Assembly (NCBI GenBank): GCA_934569225.1
Contig: CAKTKC010000004.1
Coordinates: 1 to 64,000 of the forward strand
Source: an uncultured Oscillospiraceae bacterium
GTDB lineage: Bacteria > Bacillota > Clostridia > Oscillospirales > Oscillospiraceae
Direction of reading: 5' to 3'
Length of the DNA: 64,000 bases
Positions 56,651 to 64,000 of this stretch are shown piece by piece (positions within the stretch are counted from its first letter, which is position 1; each line of letters opens with the position of its first letter). The position numbers were made by a program, and so were the translations under genes. The notes under the pieces were generated by a model. It searched no databases. It saw only the letters and a list, made by a program, of their open reading frames with translations, and had not been told where the DNA came from.

Positions 56651-58441
56651 TTACCCGATAGGTTCAAAATCCGCCGCGCCGTGCTTGCACAGAGGACATA
56701 CGATGTCGTCGGGCAGGGTGTCGCCCTCGTAGACCCAGCCGCAGACCTTGCAGACGAAGCCGTGCTTGCCCTCGGTTTCCGGCTTGGGCTTGACGTTGTT
56801 CTGGTAGTAGGTGTAGGTCATGGTCTCCCGGTCGGAGATCACCCGCGCCTCGGTGACGGAGCAGATGAACATACCGTGGGTGTCCAGATCCACATAGCTT
56901 TCCACCTTCAGGCTCATGAAGGAGTTGATATACCGGGGCAGGAACCGCAGGCCGTTGTCAGAACGCAGCTCCTCAATGCCGGCGAACTTGTCCGCCGTGC
57001 GGCCGCTCTGGAAGCCGAAGGTCTGGAAAACGGAGAAGGGGGCGGAGGTGTCCAGACAGCACACATTCATCACGCCGGTCTGCTTGATGACGTGGTGGGA
57101 ATAGTTCTGCTTGTTGATGGTGACGGCAATGCGGTTGGGGGTGTTGGTGACCTGAGACACGGTGTTGACGATCAGACCGTTGTCCTTGCTGCCGTCGCTG
57201 GACGTGACCACGTACAGGCCGTAGCCGATGTTGAACAGCGCGTCCAGATTGTTCTTGTTCGCCGTCTCGTCCTGCCGGGCAAGATAATCTTTGCACAGCT
57301 CGTTTGCCATGGCCTCGATCTGAGCCTTGCTGTCGTCATTCAGGGCGGAGAGAATCTTCACGGTGGTGTCGGTGAAGGTCAGATTTTTGCTGCCCTCCAG
57401 CATCTTGCGCATGGTCTTGGCGGCGAGGGGCGCCCAGGAGCCGTTTTCCATCAGGCCGATGGTGCGGTTCTGGAAATTCCGCTCGGTCAGATGGTGAATA
57501 AATTCCTTCATGAAGGGGAAAATGTCGGCATTGTATGTGGTGGTAGCCAGCACCAGCTTGCCGTAACGGAAGGCATCTTCTACAGCCTTGGCCATATCGC
57601 ACCGGGCGAGGTCATGTACGACGACCTTGGGGCAGCCCTTGTCCGTCAGCTTCTGCGCCAGCAGCTCCGCCGCCGCCTTCGTGTGGCCGTAGACGGAGGT
57701 GTAAGCGACCACGATGCCGTCGCTCTCCACCCGGTAGGAAGACCAGATGTCGTACAGATTCAGATAATACCCCAGATTCTCCGTCAGCACGGGGCCGTGG
57801 AGGGGGCAGATGATGGAAATGTCCAGCCCGGCGGCTTTTTTCAGCAGCGCCTGTACCTGTGCGCCGTATTTGCCAACGATGCCGATGTAGTACCGGCGGG
57901 CTTCATCCGCCCAGTCTTCCTCAACGTCCAGAGCGCCGAACTTGCCGAAGCCGTCGGCGGAGAAGAGCACCTTGTCACAGGAATCATAGGTCACGATGAC
58001 CTCCGGCCAGTGAACCATGGGCGCACCCACAAAGGTCAGGGTGTGCTTGCCCAGGCACAGGGTATCGCCCTCGCCGACGACAATACGGCGGTCGGCGTAG
58101 TCGTCGCCGAAGAAGTTCTTCATCATCACGAACGCCTTGGCGGAGGAAACAACCGTTGCTTCGGGGTAGACCTTCAGGAAATTGGCGATGTTGGCGGAGT
58201 GGTCAGGCTCCATGTGCTGCACCACCAGATAGTCCGGCTTGCGGCCGCCCAGGGTATTCTGAATGTTGTCCAGCCACTGATGGGTAAAGCCCCGGTCTAC
58301 GGTGTCCATGATGGCGACTTTTTCGTCCATGATGGCGTAGGAATTGTAGCACATGCCGCCCGGGACGACGTACTGTCCCTCGAACAGATCGACCGCATGG
58401 TCGTTAACGCCGATGTACCGGATGTCCTTTGTGATTTTCAT
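56651..58441 (-). CDS. Multidomain flavodiiron protein (oxygen/NO reductase)
   Basis: 596 aa. Order: metallo-beta-lactamase diiron domain (about 1-250) with the HMEPDH ligand motif, the later AMVHWPE and CPLHGP His residues; flavodoxin (about 255-395; VAYTSVYGHTKAAAE); a flavin-reductase-like domain (about 405-545; SQVTNTPNRIAVTINKQNYS); and a C-terminal rubredoxin (about 553-596; CKVCGWVYEG, CPLC). A full electron chain in one polypeptide means it can reduce oxygen or NO directly from NAD(P)H. Typical of aerotolerance in strict anaerobes. Ribosome site AAAGGAG. Confidence 0.9.
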   Translation of the reverse strand: MKITKDIRYIGVNDHAVDLFEGQYVVPGGMCYNSYAIMDEKVAIMDTVDRGFTHQWLDNIQNTLGGRKPDYLVVQHMEPDHSANIANFLKVYPEATVVSSAKAFVMMKNFFGDDYADRRIVVGEGDTLCLGKHTLTFVGAPMVHWPEVIVTYDSCDKVLFSADGFGKFGALDVEEDWADEARRYYIGIVGKYGAQVQALLKKAAGLDISIICPLHGPVLTENLGYYLNLYDIWSSYRVESDGIVVAYTSVYGHTKAAAELLAQKLTDKGCPKVVVHDLARCDMAKAVEDAFRYGKLVLATTTYNADIFPFMKEFIHHLTERNFQNRTIGLMENGSWAPLAAKTMRKMLEGSKNLTFTDTTVKILSALNDDSKAQIEAMANELCKDYLARQDETANKNNLDALFNIGYGLYVVTSSDGSKDNGLIVNTVSQVTNTPNRIAVTINKQNYSHHVIKQTGVMNVCCLDTSAPFSVFQTFGFQSGRTADKFAGIEELRSDNGLRFLPRYINSFMSLKVESYVDLDTHGMFICSVTEARVISDRETMTYTYYQNNVKPKPETEGKHGFVCKVCGWVYEGDTLPDDIVCPLCKHGAADFEPIG

Positions 58442-58470
58442 AAAAATAGCTCCTTTTCTGTGTTTTTATG

Positions 58471-59409
58471 TCAGTTCTGCTCGTAATCCAGAACTTCTTT
58501 TGCAATATAAATGGGCCGATCCTTGCTTTGCTCAAAGGTTCTGCCCACATATTCTCCGATGATGCCGATGCAGAACAGCTGAACGCTGCCCAGCAGCAAA
58601 ATCAGCACGATGATGGTGGCGTAGCCGGGAACGTCGATGCCCTGAATCAGCTTTTGCAGCACCACCACGATCAGGTAAATCACGGCCGCCACGCCCGTCA
58701 CGCCGCCCAGCCAGGTAGCCAGCCGCAGCGGGGCGGTGGAGAAGCCGATGATACCCTCGATGGCGTAATTCACCAGCTTCCAGAAGCTCCACTTCGTGGT
58801 GCCGGTCGCCCGCTCGCAGGCGGTGTAGGGGATGAACTTGGTGTTGTAGCCCACCCAGGCGAAAATGCCTTTGGAGAAGCGGTGGTATTCTGCCAGCTCC
58901 AAAATACTGTCCCGGACGCTGCGGCGGAAGGTGCGGAAGTCGCTGGCGTCCGGCTGCAATGTTACCTTGGACAGCTTGTTAATGATGCTGTAAAAGCACT
59001 TTTTGAAGAAGGACAGCATCTTTCCTTCCCCCCGGCGATCCTGAAATGCCGCAACCACGTCGAATTCCGGCTCTTCGTCCAGGGTTTTCACCATGTACCG
59101 GACGATTTCCGGGCGCTGCTGGAGGTCGGCGTCGATGAGACAGATATACTCGCCCGCCGCGTGCTGCAAGCCCGCGTAAATGCCGGCCTCCTTGCCGAAA
59201 TTCCGGGAGAAGGACACCACCTTCACGGGGCATTCCTGGGCGGCGTAGAGTTTTTTCAGATTATGCAGAGTTGCGTCCCGGCTGCCGTCGTCGATGAAGA
59301 CGATCTCGTAATCATAGCCGCAGCCGTCAAAGGCGGAGATCACCGCCTGCTGAAACAGAGCGACGTTATCCGCTTCGTTATAACAGGGAACTACCAGAGA
59401 TAATTTCAT
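58471..59409 (-). CDS. Membrane GT2 glycosyltransferase (DPM1/GtrB-like)
   Basis: 312 aa. GT-A fold motifs: LVVPCYNEADNV, FIDDGSRDATL, SRNFGKEAGIYAG, and the DADLQQRPE (DxD metal motif). Two membrane helices lie at about 228-252 and 262-284. It fits polyisoprenol-phosphate sugar transferases of the ArnC/GtrB class. ATG 59409 is preferred over an upstream in-frame ATG because GGAAG is closer. Single-gene unit; acceptor and sugar unknown. Confidence 0.88.
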   Translation of the reverse strand: MKLSLVVPCYNEADNVALFQQAVISAFDGCGYDYEIVFIDDGSRDATLHNLKKLYAAQECPVKVVSFSRNFGKEAGIYAGLQHAAGEYICLIDADLQQRPEIVRYMVKTLDEEPEFDVVAAFQDRRGEGKMLSFFKKCFYSIINKLSKVTLQPDASDFRTFRRSVRDSILELAEYHRFSKGIFAWVGYNTKFIPYTACERATGTTKWSFWKLVNYAIEGIIGFSTAPLRLATWLGGVTGVAAVIYLIVVVLQKLIQGIDVPGYATIIVLILLLGSVQLFCIGIIGEYVGRTFEQSKDRPIYIAKEVLDYEQN

Positions 59410-59523
59410 GGGCAAACACTTCCGCTTCCAATAAGGTGCTTTCATTATATGCGATTTTCACCGGTTCGTCAACGCTTTGTGCAGCCATTTTCCGCTGCAT
59501 GGAAGACAGAGCCAACATTTTTC

Positions 59524-59552
59524 TTGACAAACCACAGCATGTAGAATAGAAT
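59524..59552 (+). promoter_or_regulatory. sigma-A promoter of the valS T-box
   Basis: TTGACA, 17-bp spacer, TAGAAT (the second of two overlapping TAGAAT hexamers). Confidence 0.7.
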
Positions 59553-59564
59553 GACAGGTGATTG

Positions 59565-59787
59565 ATAACGCGATGAACGGGAGGTTCCGTTTTCGGCTCA
59601 AGGAAGAGAGTGCGCGGTTGGTGCAAGCGCATATTGGCCGGTTCGGATGGTCGCCCGGGAGCGGTTTTCCTGAATGAAGTAGGGAAAAACGGGACTGCCC
59701 GTTATAGCTTTTTAAGTGCCCGAAAGGGAATTCAGGTGGTACCGCGGAAAATTTTCGCCCTGAGCTATTCAGCTCAGGGCGTTTCTT
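59565..59787 (+). promoter_or_regulatory. T-box leader controlling valS
   Basis: Contains the Stem I AGAGAG/GGTTGGTG features (around 59605-59623), the T-box sequence AGGTGGTACCGCGG (59734-59747) and the terminator stem CGCCCTGAGCT / AGCTCAGGGCG (59756-59781) with TTTCTT. The likely specifier is GUC (Val) at 59650-59652, read from position only. Uncharged tRNA(Val) would favour antitermination and expression. It accounts for the 402-nt gap 59410-59811, with the promoter. Confidence 0.88.
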
Positions 59788-59811
59788 ATTTAAGAAAAGG
59801 AGCGAAAGAAA

Positions 59812-62451
59812 ATGGCAAGAGAATTACCAAAGGTCTACGAGCCGCAGCAGGTGGAGTCCAAGATCTACGACATGTGGCAGCAGGGCGGCTACTTCCACGC
59901 CGAGGTGGATGAAAGCAAGAAGCCCTTCACCATCGTTATGCCCCCACCAAACGTCACCGGACAGCTGCACATGGGTCACGCCATGGACGCGACATTGCAG
60001 GATACCCTGATCCGGTTCAAGCGGATGCAGGGCTACAACTCCCTGTGGATTCCCGGCGTCGATCACGCCGGTATCGCCACCCAGATCAAGGTGGAGGAGG
60101 AGCTTCGCAAGGAAGGTCTGACCCGCTACGACCTGGGACGTGAAAAGTTCCTGGAGCGCGTCTGGGACTGGAAGCACAAGTACGGCAACCGCATCGTGGA
60201 GCAGCAGAAGAAGCTGGGCGCCAGCTGTGATTGGGAGCGCGCCCGGTTCACCATGGACGAGGGCTGCTCCAAGGCCGTGCGGGAGGTCTTCGTCTCCCTG
60301 TACGAAAAGGGTCTGATCTACAAAGGCAGCCGCATCATCAACTGGTGCCCCCACTGTGTCACCGCCCTGTCTGACGCTGAGGTGGAGTACGTGGACAAGC
60401 CCGGCCATCTGTGGCACATCCGTTACCCCCTGGCCGACGGCTCCGGCGAGGTGATCGTGGCGACCACCCGTCCCGAGACCATGCTGGGCGACTCCGGCGT
60501 GTGCGTCAACCCCAACGACGAGCGCTACAAGGACATCGTGGGCAAGATGGTCATTCTGCCCCTGGTGAATAAGGAAATCCCCGTGGTCGCCGACGATTAC
60601 GCCGAGATGGACTTCGGCACCGGCTGCGTCAAGATGACCCCCGCCCATGACCCCAACGACTTTGAGGTGGGTCTGCGCCACAATCTGGAGGTCATCCGGG
60701 TTCTGGATGACAACGGCAAGGTCAACGAAAACGGCGGAAAGTATGAGGGACTCGACCGCTACGAGGCCAGAAAGCAGATTGTCGCCGATCTGGAAGCCGG
60801 CGGATATCTGGTGAAGGTGGAGCCTTACAGCCACAACGTGGGTACCTGCTACCGCTGCCATCAGGACGTGGAGCCGATCATCTCTGCCCAGTGGTTCGTG
60901 AAGATGAAGCCCCTGGCCGAGGAAGCCATCCGCGTTGTCAAGGACGGGGAGACCAAGTTCGTCCCCGAGCGGTTCAGCAAGACCTATCTCAACTGGATGG
61001 AGAATGTCCGCGACTGGTGCATTTCCCGTCAGCTGTGGTGGGGTCATCAGATTCCTGCCTGGACGTGCGCCGACTGCGGCCACATCACCGTGTCCCGGGA
61101 GGATGTCTGCAAGTGCGAAAAGTGCGGCAGCACCAACGTTGAGCGTGACCCCGACGTGCTGGATACCTGGTTCTCCTCCGCTCTGTGGCCCTTTGAGACC
61201 CTGGGCTGGCCGGAAAAGACGGAAGACCTGGATTATTTCTACCCGACGGACGTGCTGGTCACGGGCTACGACATCATTTTCTTCTGGGTTGCCAGAATGA
61301 TCTTCTCCGGCTGTGAGCATACCGGCAAGACGCCCTTCCACACCGTGCTGATTCACGGCCTTGTCCGGGACAATCAGGGACGCAAGATGTCCAAGTCCCT
61401 GGGCAACGGCATTGACCCCCTGGAAATGATCGACAAGTACGGCTGTGACGCTCTGCGGATGAACCTGATCACCGGCAACTCTCCCGGAAACGACACCCGT
61501 TTCTACACCGAGAAGTGCGAGGCCATGCGCAACTTTGCCAATAAGCTGTGGAACGCCTCCCGCTATGTGCTGATGAATCTGGGCGAGGACGCCAAGAACG
61601 AGCTGCCTGCCCTCAGTAAGCTGGAAATCGCCGACAAGTGGGTGCTGTCCAAGCTGAACACGCTGATCGCCGAGGTCACGGAGAATCTGGAAAAGTATGA
61701 GCTGGGCGTGGCCGTCCAGAAGGTGTACGACTTCATCTGGGACACCTACTGCGACTGGTATATCGAACTGACCAAGGCGCGGCTGTACTCTGAGGACGCT
61801 GAACGCAAGCAGACCGCGATTCAGGTGCTGGTGTACGTGCTTGACCAGATTCTGCGGCTGCTGCATCCCTTCATGCCCTTTATCACAGAGGAAATCTGGC
61901 AGAGCATCCCCCACGAGGGCGACGCGCTGATCGCCGCAAAGTGGCCGGAATACCGGGAAGATTTGGCATTCAAGGCCGAGGAAAGCCACATGGAGTCCGT
62001 CATGGACGCCATCCGCGCCATCCGCAACCGCCGCGCGGAAATGAACGTTCCGCCCTCCCGGAAGGCGGCGCTGTACGTGCTGACCTCCAAGCCCCAGGTC
62101 TACGCCGAGGGCGAGGGCTTCATCCAGCGTCTGGCCTACGCCGACACCGTGACCATGCTGGACAAGGAGCCGGAAAACTTAAGCGGCATGGTGACCATTC
62201 CCACCGCCGACGCCAAGCTGTATATCCCCATGGGTCAGCTGGTAGACGTGGCCAAGGAGCTTGACCGCATCTCCAAGGAGCTGGAAAAGAATCGCAAGTT
62301 CTTAGGTTCTCTGGAAGCGAAGCTCAGCAACGAGAAGTTCGTCTCCCGCGCCCCCGAGGCCGTGGTGAACGCGGAGAAAGAAAAGGCACAGAAGACCCGC
62401 GACCTGATCGCAAGTCTCGAGCAGAGCGAAGCGGCGCTGAAAAATCTGTAA
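59812..62451 (+). CDS. valS: Valyl-tRNA synthetase
   Basis: 879 aa, normal length. HIGH region [16 protein letters not shown] (about 43-58), an editing CP1 insertion with [17 protein letters not shown] segment ([19 protein letters not shown]), and KMSKS in [11 protein letters not shown] (about residue 525). The C-terminal helical coiled-coil arm is typical of ValS ([30 protein letters not shown]). Regulated by the preceding T-box. AAAAGGAGCGAAAGAA before ATG. Confidence 0.97.
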   Translation: MARELPKVYEPQQVESKIYDMWQQGGYFHAEVDESKKPFTIVMPPPNVTGQLHMGHAMDATLQDTLIRFKRMQGYNSLWIPGVDHAGIATQIKVEEELRKEGLTRYDLGREKFLERVWDWKHKYGNRIVEQQKKLGASCDWERARFTMDEGCSKAVREVFVSLYEKGLIYKGSRIINWCPHCVTALSDAEVEYVDKPGHLWHIRYPLADGSGEVIVATTRPETMLGDSGVCVNPNDERYKDIVGKMVILPLVNKEIPVVADDYAEMDFGTGCVKMTPAHDPNDFEVGLRHNLEVIRVLDDNGKVNENGGKYEGLDRYEARKQIVADLEAGGYLVKVEPYSHNVGTCYRCHQDVEPIISAQWFVKMKPLAEEAIRVVKDGETKFVPERFSKTYLNWMENVRDWCISRQLWWGHQIPAWTCADCGHITVSREDVCKCEKCGSTNVERDPDVLDTWFSSALWPFETLGWPEKTEDLDYFYPTDVLVTGYDIIFFWVARMIFSGCEHTGKTPFHTVLIHGLVRDNQGRKMSKSLGNGIDPLEMIDKYGCDALRMNLITGNSPGNDTRFYTEKCEAMRNFANKLWNASRYVLMNLGEDAKNELPALSKLEIADKWVLSKLNTLIAEVTENLEKYELGVAVQKVYDFIWDTYCDWYIELTKARLYSEDAERKQTAIQVLVYVLDQILRLLHPFMPFITEEIWQSIPHEGDALIAAKWPEYREDLAFKAEESHMESVMDAIRAIRNRRAEMNVPPSRKAALYVLTSKPQVYAEGEGFIQRLAYADTVTMLDKEPENLSGMVTIPTADAKLYIPMGQLVDVAKELDRISKELEKNRKFLGSLEAKLSNEKFVSRAPEAVVNAEKEKAQKTRDLIASLEQSEAALKNL

Positions 62452-62463
62452 GTGGAAAACGAT

Positions 62464-62496
62464 CAGGTATCCGGGAAAATCCGGATACCTGGTTTT
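62464..62496 (+). terminator. Terminator after valS
   Basis: CAGGTATCCGG (62464-62474) pairs perfectly with CCGGATACCTG (62481-62491) around GAAAAT, then GTTTTCC. Confidence 0.75.
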
Positions 62497-62514
62497 CCTT
62501 ATGAGGGAAGCAGA

Positions 62515-63249
62515 ATGAAATGTATATTGGCAGCAATGGGCTACATCAACGAGGATATCCGGCACAACAAAAGCGTGATTCTGGATACCATGAAACGGTA
62601 TTCCAGGCAGGCGGATATCGTGATTTTTGGGGAAGCGTTTTTGCAGGGATTTTATGGCGTGACATTTGCAACGGCGCACGACAGGGAAATTGCTGTCTGG
62701 CGGGATGACACTGTTATACAGGAGATAAGCCTTGCGGCGAAGGAATACGAAATCGCAGTTTCCTTTGGGTTTATCGAACGGGAGGACGACCTTTTTTACA
62801 ATTCGCAAATAACGATCGATGCCGCAGGGAAAACCATCGACGTCTATCGGCGGGTGTCTCCGGGCTGGAAGGAATCCTTCGCGGACGACCATTACCGGGA
62901 GGGAAAAGCGTTTCACACATTCCCATTTCAGGGCAAAAAAGTGGTTGTCGGCCTGTGCGGCGACCTGTGGTATGATGCGAATATCGACGAGATCAACCGC
63001 CTGAGGCCGGATGTCGTTTTCTGGCCGGTCTACACGGATTACAGCGCCGGGGAGTGGAACACGTCGATAAAGCAGGAGTACGCCGCTCAGGCGGACAGAC
63101 TGCACTGCGAGGTGCTGTATGTCAATTCCCTCTGCAAAGACAGGTTGGCTGAACCGCTTGCAAAAGGCGGCGCGGCGCTGTTCCGGAGCGGCGCTATCGT
63201 GAAGGAGATACCCTCAGGAAAAGAAGATGCCCTTCTGGTGGAGGTATAA
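62515..63249 (+). CDS. Nitrilase-superfamily (carbon-nitrogen hydrolase) protein
   Basis: 244 aa. The catalytic Glu is in VIFGEAFLQG and the Cys in VVVGLCGDLWYD. The usual catalytic Lys (YRK in most branches) appears as YRR (IDVYRRVSPGW), with the next Lys two residues beyond; this could be an altered active site. Neighbours give no hint of substrate (amidase, carbamoylputrescine-type or N-carbamyl amino acid hydrolase). ATG 62515 with GAGGGAAG. Separate unit after valS. Confidence 0.8.
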   Translation: MKCILAAMGYINEDIRHNKSVILDTMKRYSRQADIVIFGEAFLQGFYGVTFATAHDREIAVWRDDTVIQEISLAAKEYEIAVSFGFIEREDDLFYNSQITIDAAGKTIDVYRRVSPGWKESFADDHYREGKAFHTFPFQGKKVVVGLCGDLWYDANIDEINRLRPDVVFWPVYTDYSAGEWNTSIKQEYAAQADRLHCEVLYVNSLCKDRLAEPLAKGGAALFRSGAIVKEIPSGKEDALLVEV

Positions 63250-63288
63250 AGCAATCCGGCCGTTTGCCAAAAACCTTTATTTTCAAAG

Positions 63289-63328
63289 AATCCCGTTTCC
63301 GACTGAAAAATCGGAAACGGGATTTTAT
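63289..63328 (+). terminator. Terminator of the nitrilase-like gene
   Basis: AATCCCGTTTCCGA (63289-63302) pairs perfectly over 14 bp with TCGGAAACGGGATT (63311-63324), then TTATAC. Confidence 0.75.
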
Positions 63329-63373
63329 ACTACAATACTGTAAAACATAAAAATCACCAAGGAGGGAAGCAAT

Positions 63374-63691
63374 ATGCACTTTACCAGTTTTTTGGAGGAA
63401 GGACGGCTTACGGTGGCGCTCACCGGGGAAATTGACCACCACTGCGCAAAAGCCTATATTCAGGCCATCGCCGCGAAAATCGAAGCCTACACCCCGGAGG
63501 TCTGCGTGCTGGATTTTCAGGAGGTTTCCTTTGTGGATTCCTCCGGTATTGCCGTGGTCATCAACGCCCTGCGGAGCATGACCCAGATCGAGGGGCGGCT
63601 GCTTCTGACGGGCATTGCGCCCCAGCCTATGCGGGTGTTCCGGGCGTCGGGAATCGATAAGCTTGTGGAGATCAAGGAGGCTGTATCATGA
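63374..63691 (+). CDS. spoIIAA: Anti-sigma-F factor antagonist
   Basis: 105 aa STAS protein with the phosphorylated-Ser loop VSFVDSSGIAVV (S56/S57). It unlocks sigma-F by binding SpoIIAB when dephosphorylated, triggering forespore gene expression. Its TGA overlaps the start of spoIIAB (ATGA). AAGGAGGG before ATG. Order and overlap match the spoIIA operon; sigF should follow outside the window. Confidence 0.93.
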   Translation: MHFTSFLEEGRLTVALTGEIDHHCAKAYIQAIAAKIEAYTPEVCVLDFQEVSFVDSSGIAVVINALRSMTQIEGRLLLTGIAPQPMRVFRASGIDKLVEIKEAVS

Positions 63692-64000
63692 AATTCGACA
63701 ACTATATGATTCTGGATTTTCCCAGTAAGTCCGCCAACGAAGCCTTTGCCCGGTCGGCGGTGGCCTGTTTCGCCGCACAGATGGATCCGACGCTGGAAGA
63801 GCTGGGGGACATCCGCACGGCGGTGAGCGAGGCGGTGACCAACTGCATCGTCCACGCCTACCCGGAAAAGCTGGGGAACATCACCCTTCGCTGCCGTATT
63901 CTGAAAGATAACGTGCTGGACATCGTCATCAAGGACAAGGGCGTCGGCATCCCGGACATAGAACAGGCCAGACGTCCCGCATACACCACCGGCGGCGCGG
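63688..64000 (+). CDS. spoIIAB: Anti-sigma-F factor / SpoIIAA kinase (partial, 5' part)
   Basis: The first 104 residues are present. GHKL-ATPase motifs: TAVSEAVTNCIVHAYPE (N-box) and IVIKDKGVGIPDIEQA (G1 box), the normal start of SpoIIAB, which holds sigma-F and phosphorylates SpoIIAA. The 3' end is cut by the window edge. Confidence 0.93.
   Translation, partial: MKFDNYMILDFPSKSANEAFARSAVACFAAQMDPTLEELGDIRTAVSEAVTNCIVHAYPEKLGNITLRCRILKDNVLDIVIKDKGVGIPDIEQARRPAYTTGGA

Noticed and set aside
59410..59565. A second riboswitch before the T-box
   Set aside because: Only the divergent upstream region of the glycosyltransferase gene and the T-box promoter are present; no further structured motif found.
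59824..61989. A 721-codon - strand frame opposite valS
   Set aside because: Antisense shadow of valS: no start signals, and no domain recognised.
1..64000. CRISPR arrays, rRNA genes, prophage or IS transposases
   Set aside because: No direct-repeat arrays with regular spacers, no rRNA-like stretches and no transposase, integrase or phage structural genes were seen on either strand.

Overview
The window reads as chromosomal DNA of an anaerobic, spore-forming, low-oxygen-adapted Firmicute of the class Clostridia, most likely a gut Oscillospiraceae/Ruminococcaceae-type organism. The reasons are a moderately high GC content for a Firmicute; canonical AGGAGG ribosome sites and TTGACA/TATAAT promoters; a T-box leader before valS; the ylxM-ffh-rpsP-khpA-rimM-trmD order; sporulation genes (spoIIAA-spoIIAB, spoVAC, SpoIID-like and peptidoglycan-binding proteins); a multidomain flavodiiron protein; and three copies of a palindromic ~120 bp repeat. 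This placement is inferred from gene content; no 16S gene is present.

Layout. 0-7 kb: glutamyl- and tryptophanyl-tRNA synthetases diverge from each other. They are followed by a CHAP-type cell-wall hydrolase, a three-gene operon of small proline-rich proteins with a possible sporulation-sigma promoter, a YfcE-like phosphodiesterase and small membrane proteins. 6.9-7.1 kb: a free-standing, apparently structured small RNA with its own promoter and terminator. 7-10.7 kb: pgsA, a probable sporulation operon (SpoIID-like plus peptidoglycan-binding proteins) and a 142-aa protein with a forespore-type promoter. 10.8-18.2 kb: asnB, pyk, a CarD-family regulator and a peptide-salvage operon (HAD phosphatase, M20 dipeptidase, dipeptide epimerase). 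18.3-29.3 kb: an alkyltransferase-like protein, a radical SAM protein, an orphan LPKTG surface protein, an APH-like kinase, an aldo/keto reductase with ferredoxin motifs, an MFS transporter, a membrane polysaccharide-deacetylase-like protein and an XRE-LiaF-like fusion.

29.5-41 kb: luxS-mtnN (activated methyl cycle), spoVAC, an ECF sigma factor with a probable anti-sigma partner, a zinc/manganese ABC operon ending in trmO, a GNAT protein and the CotH-kinase/VTC/DUF4956 operon. 41-45.5 kb: the SRP/ribosome-maturation operon, interrupted by an AT-rich palindromic element and ending in a sirtuin. 45.5-55 kb: a ThrE-like exporter, a NUDIX protein, a DUF362 protein, an HExxH peptidase, tRNA-Ser(CGA), a GH25 lysozyme lipoprotein, tRNA-Leu(CAG), a YitT-family protein, a MITE-like palindrome and recQ. 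55-56.5 kb: a lower-GC patch with a GyrI-domain remnant and two orphan proteins. 56.5-64 kb: the flavodiiron protein, a GT2 glycosyltransferase, T-box-valS, a nitrilase-like protein, and spoIIAA-spoIIAB, which runs off the edge.

There is no rRNA operon, CRISPR array, prophage or intact insertion sequence. Mobile signal is limited to short palindromic repeats. The least explained items are the small RNA at 6.9 kb, the CotH-VTC-DUF4956 operon, the two MITE-like palindromes (43.4 and 52.9 kb), and the small operons with sporulation-type promoters.
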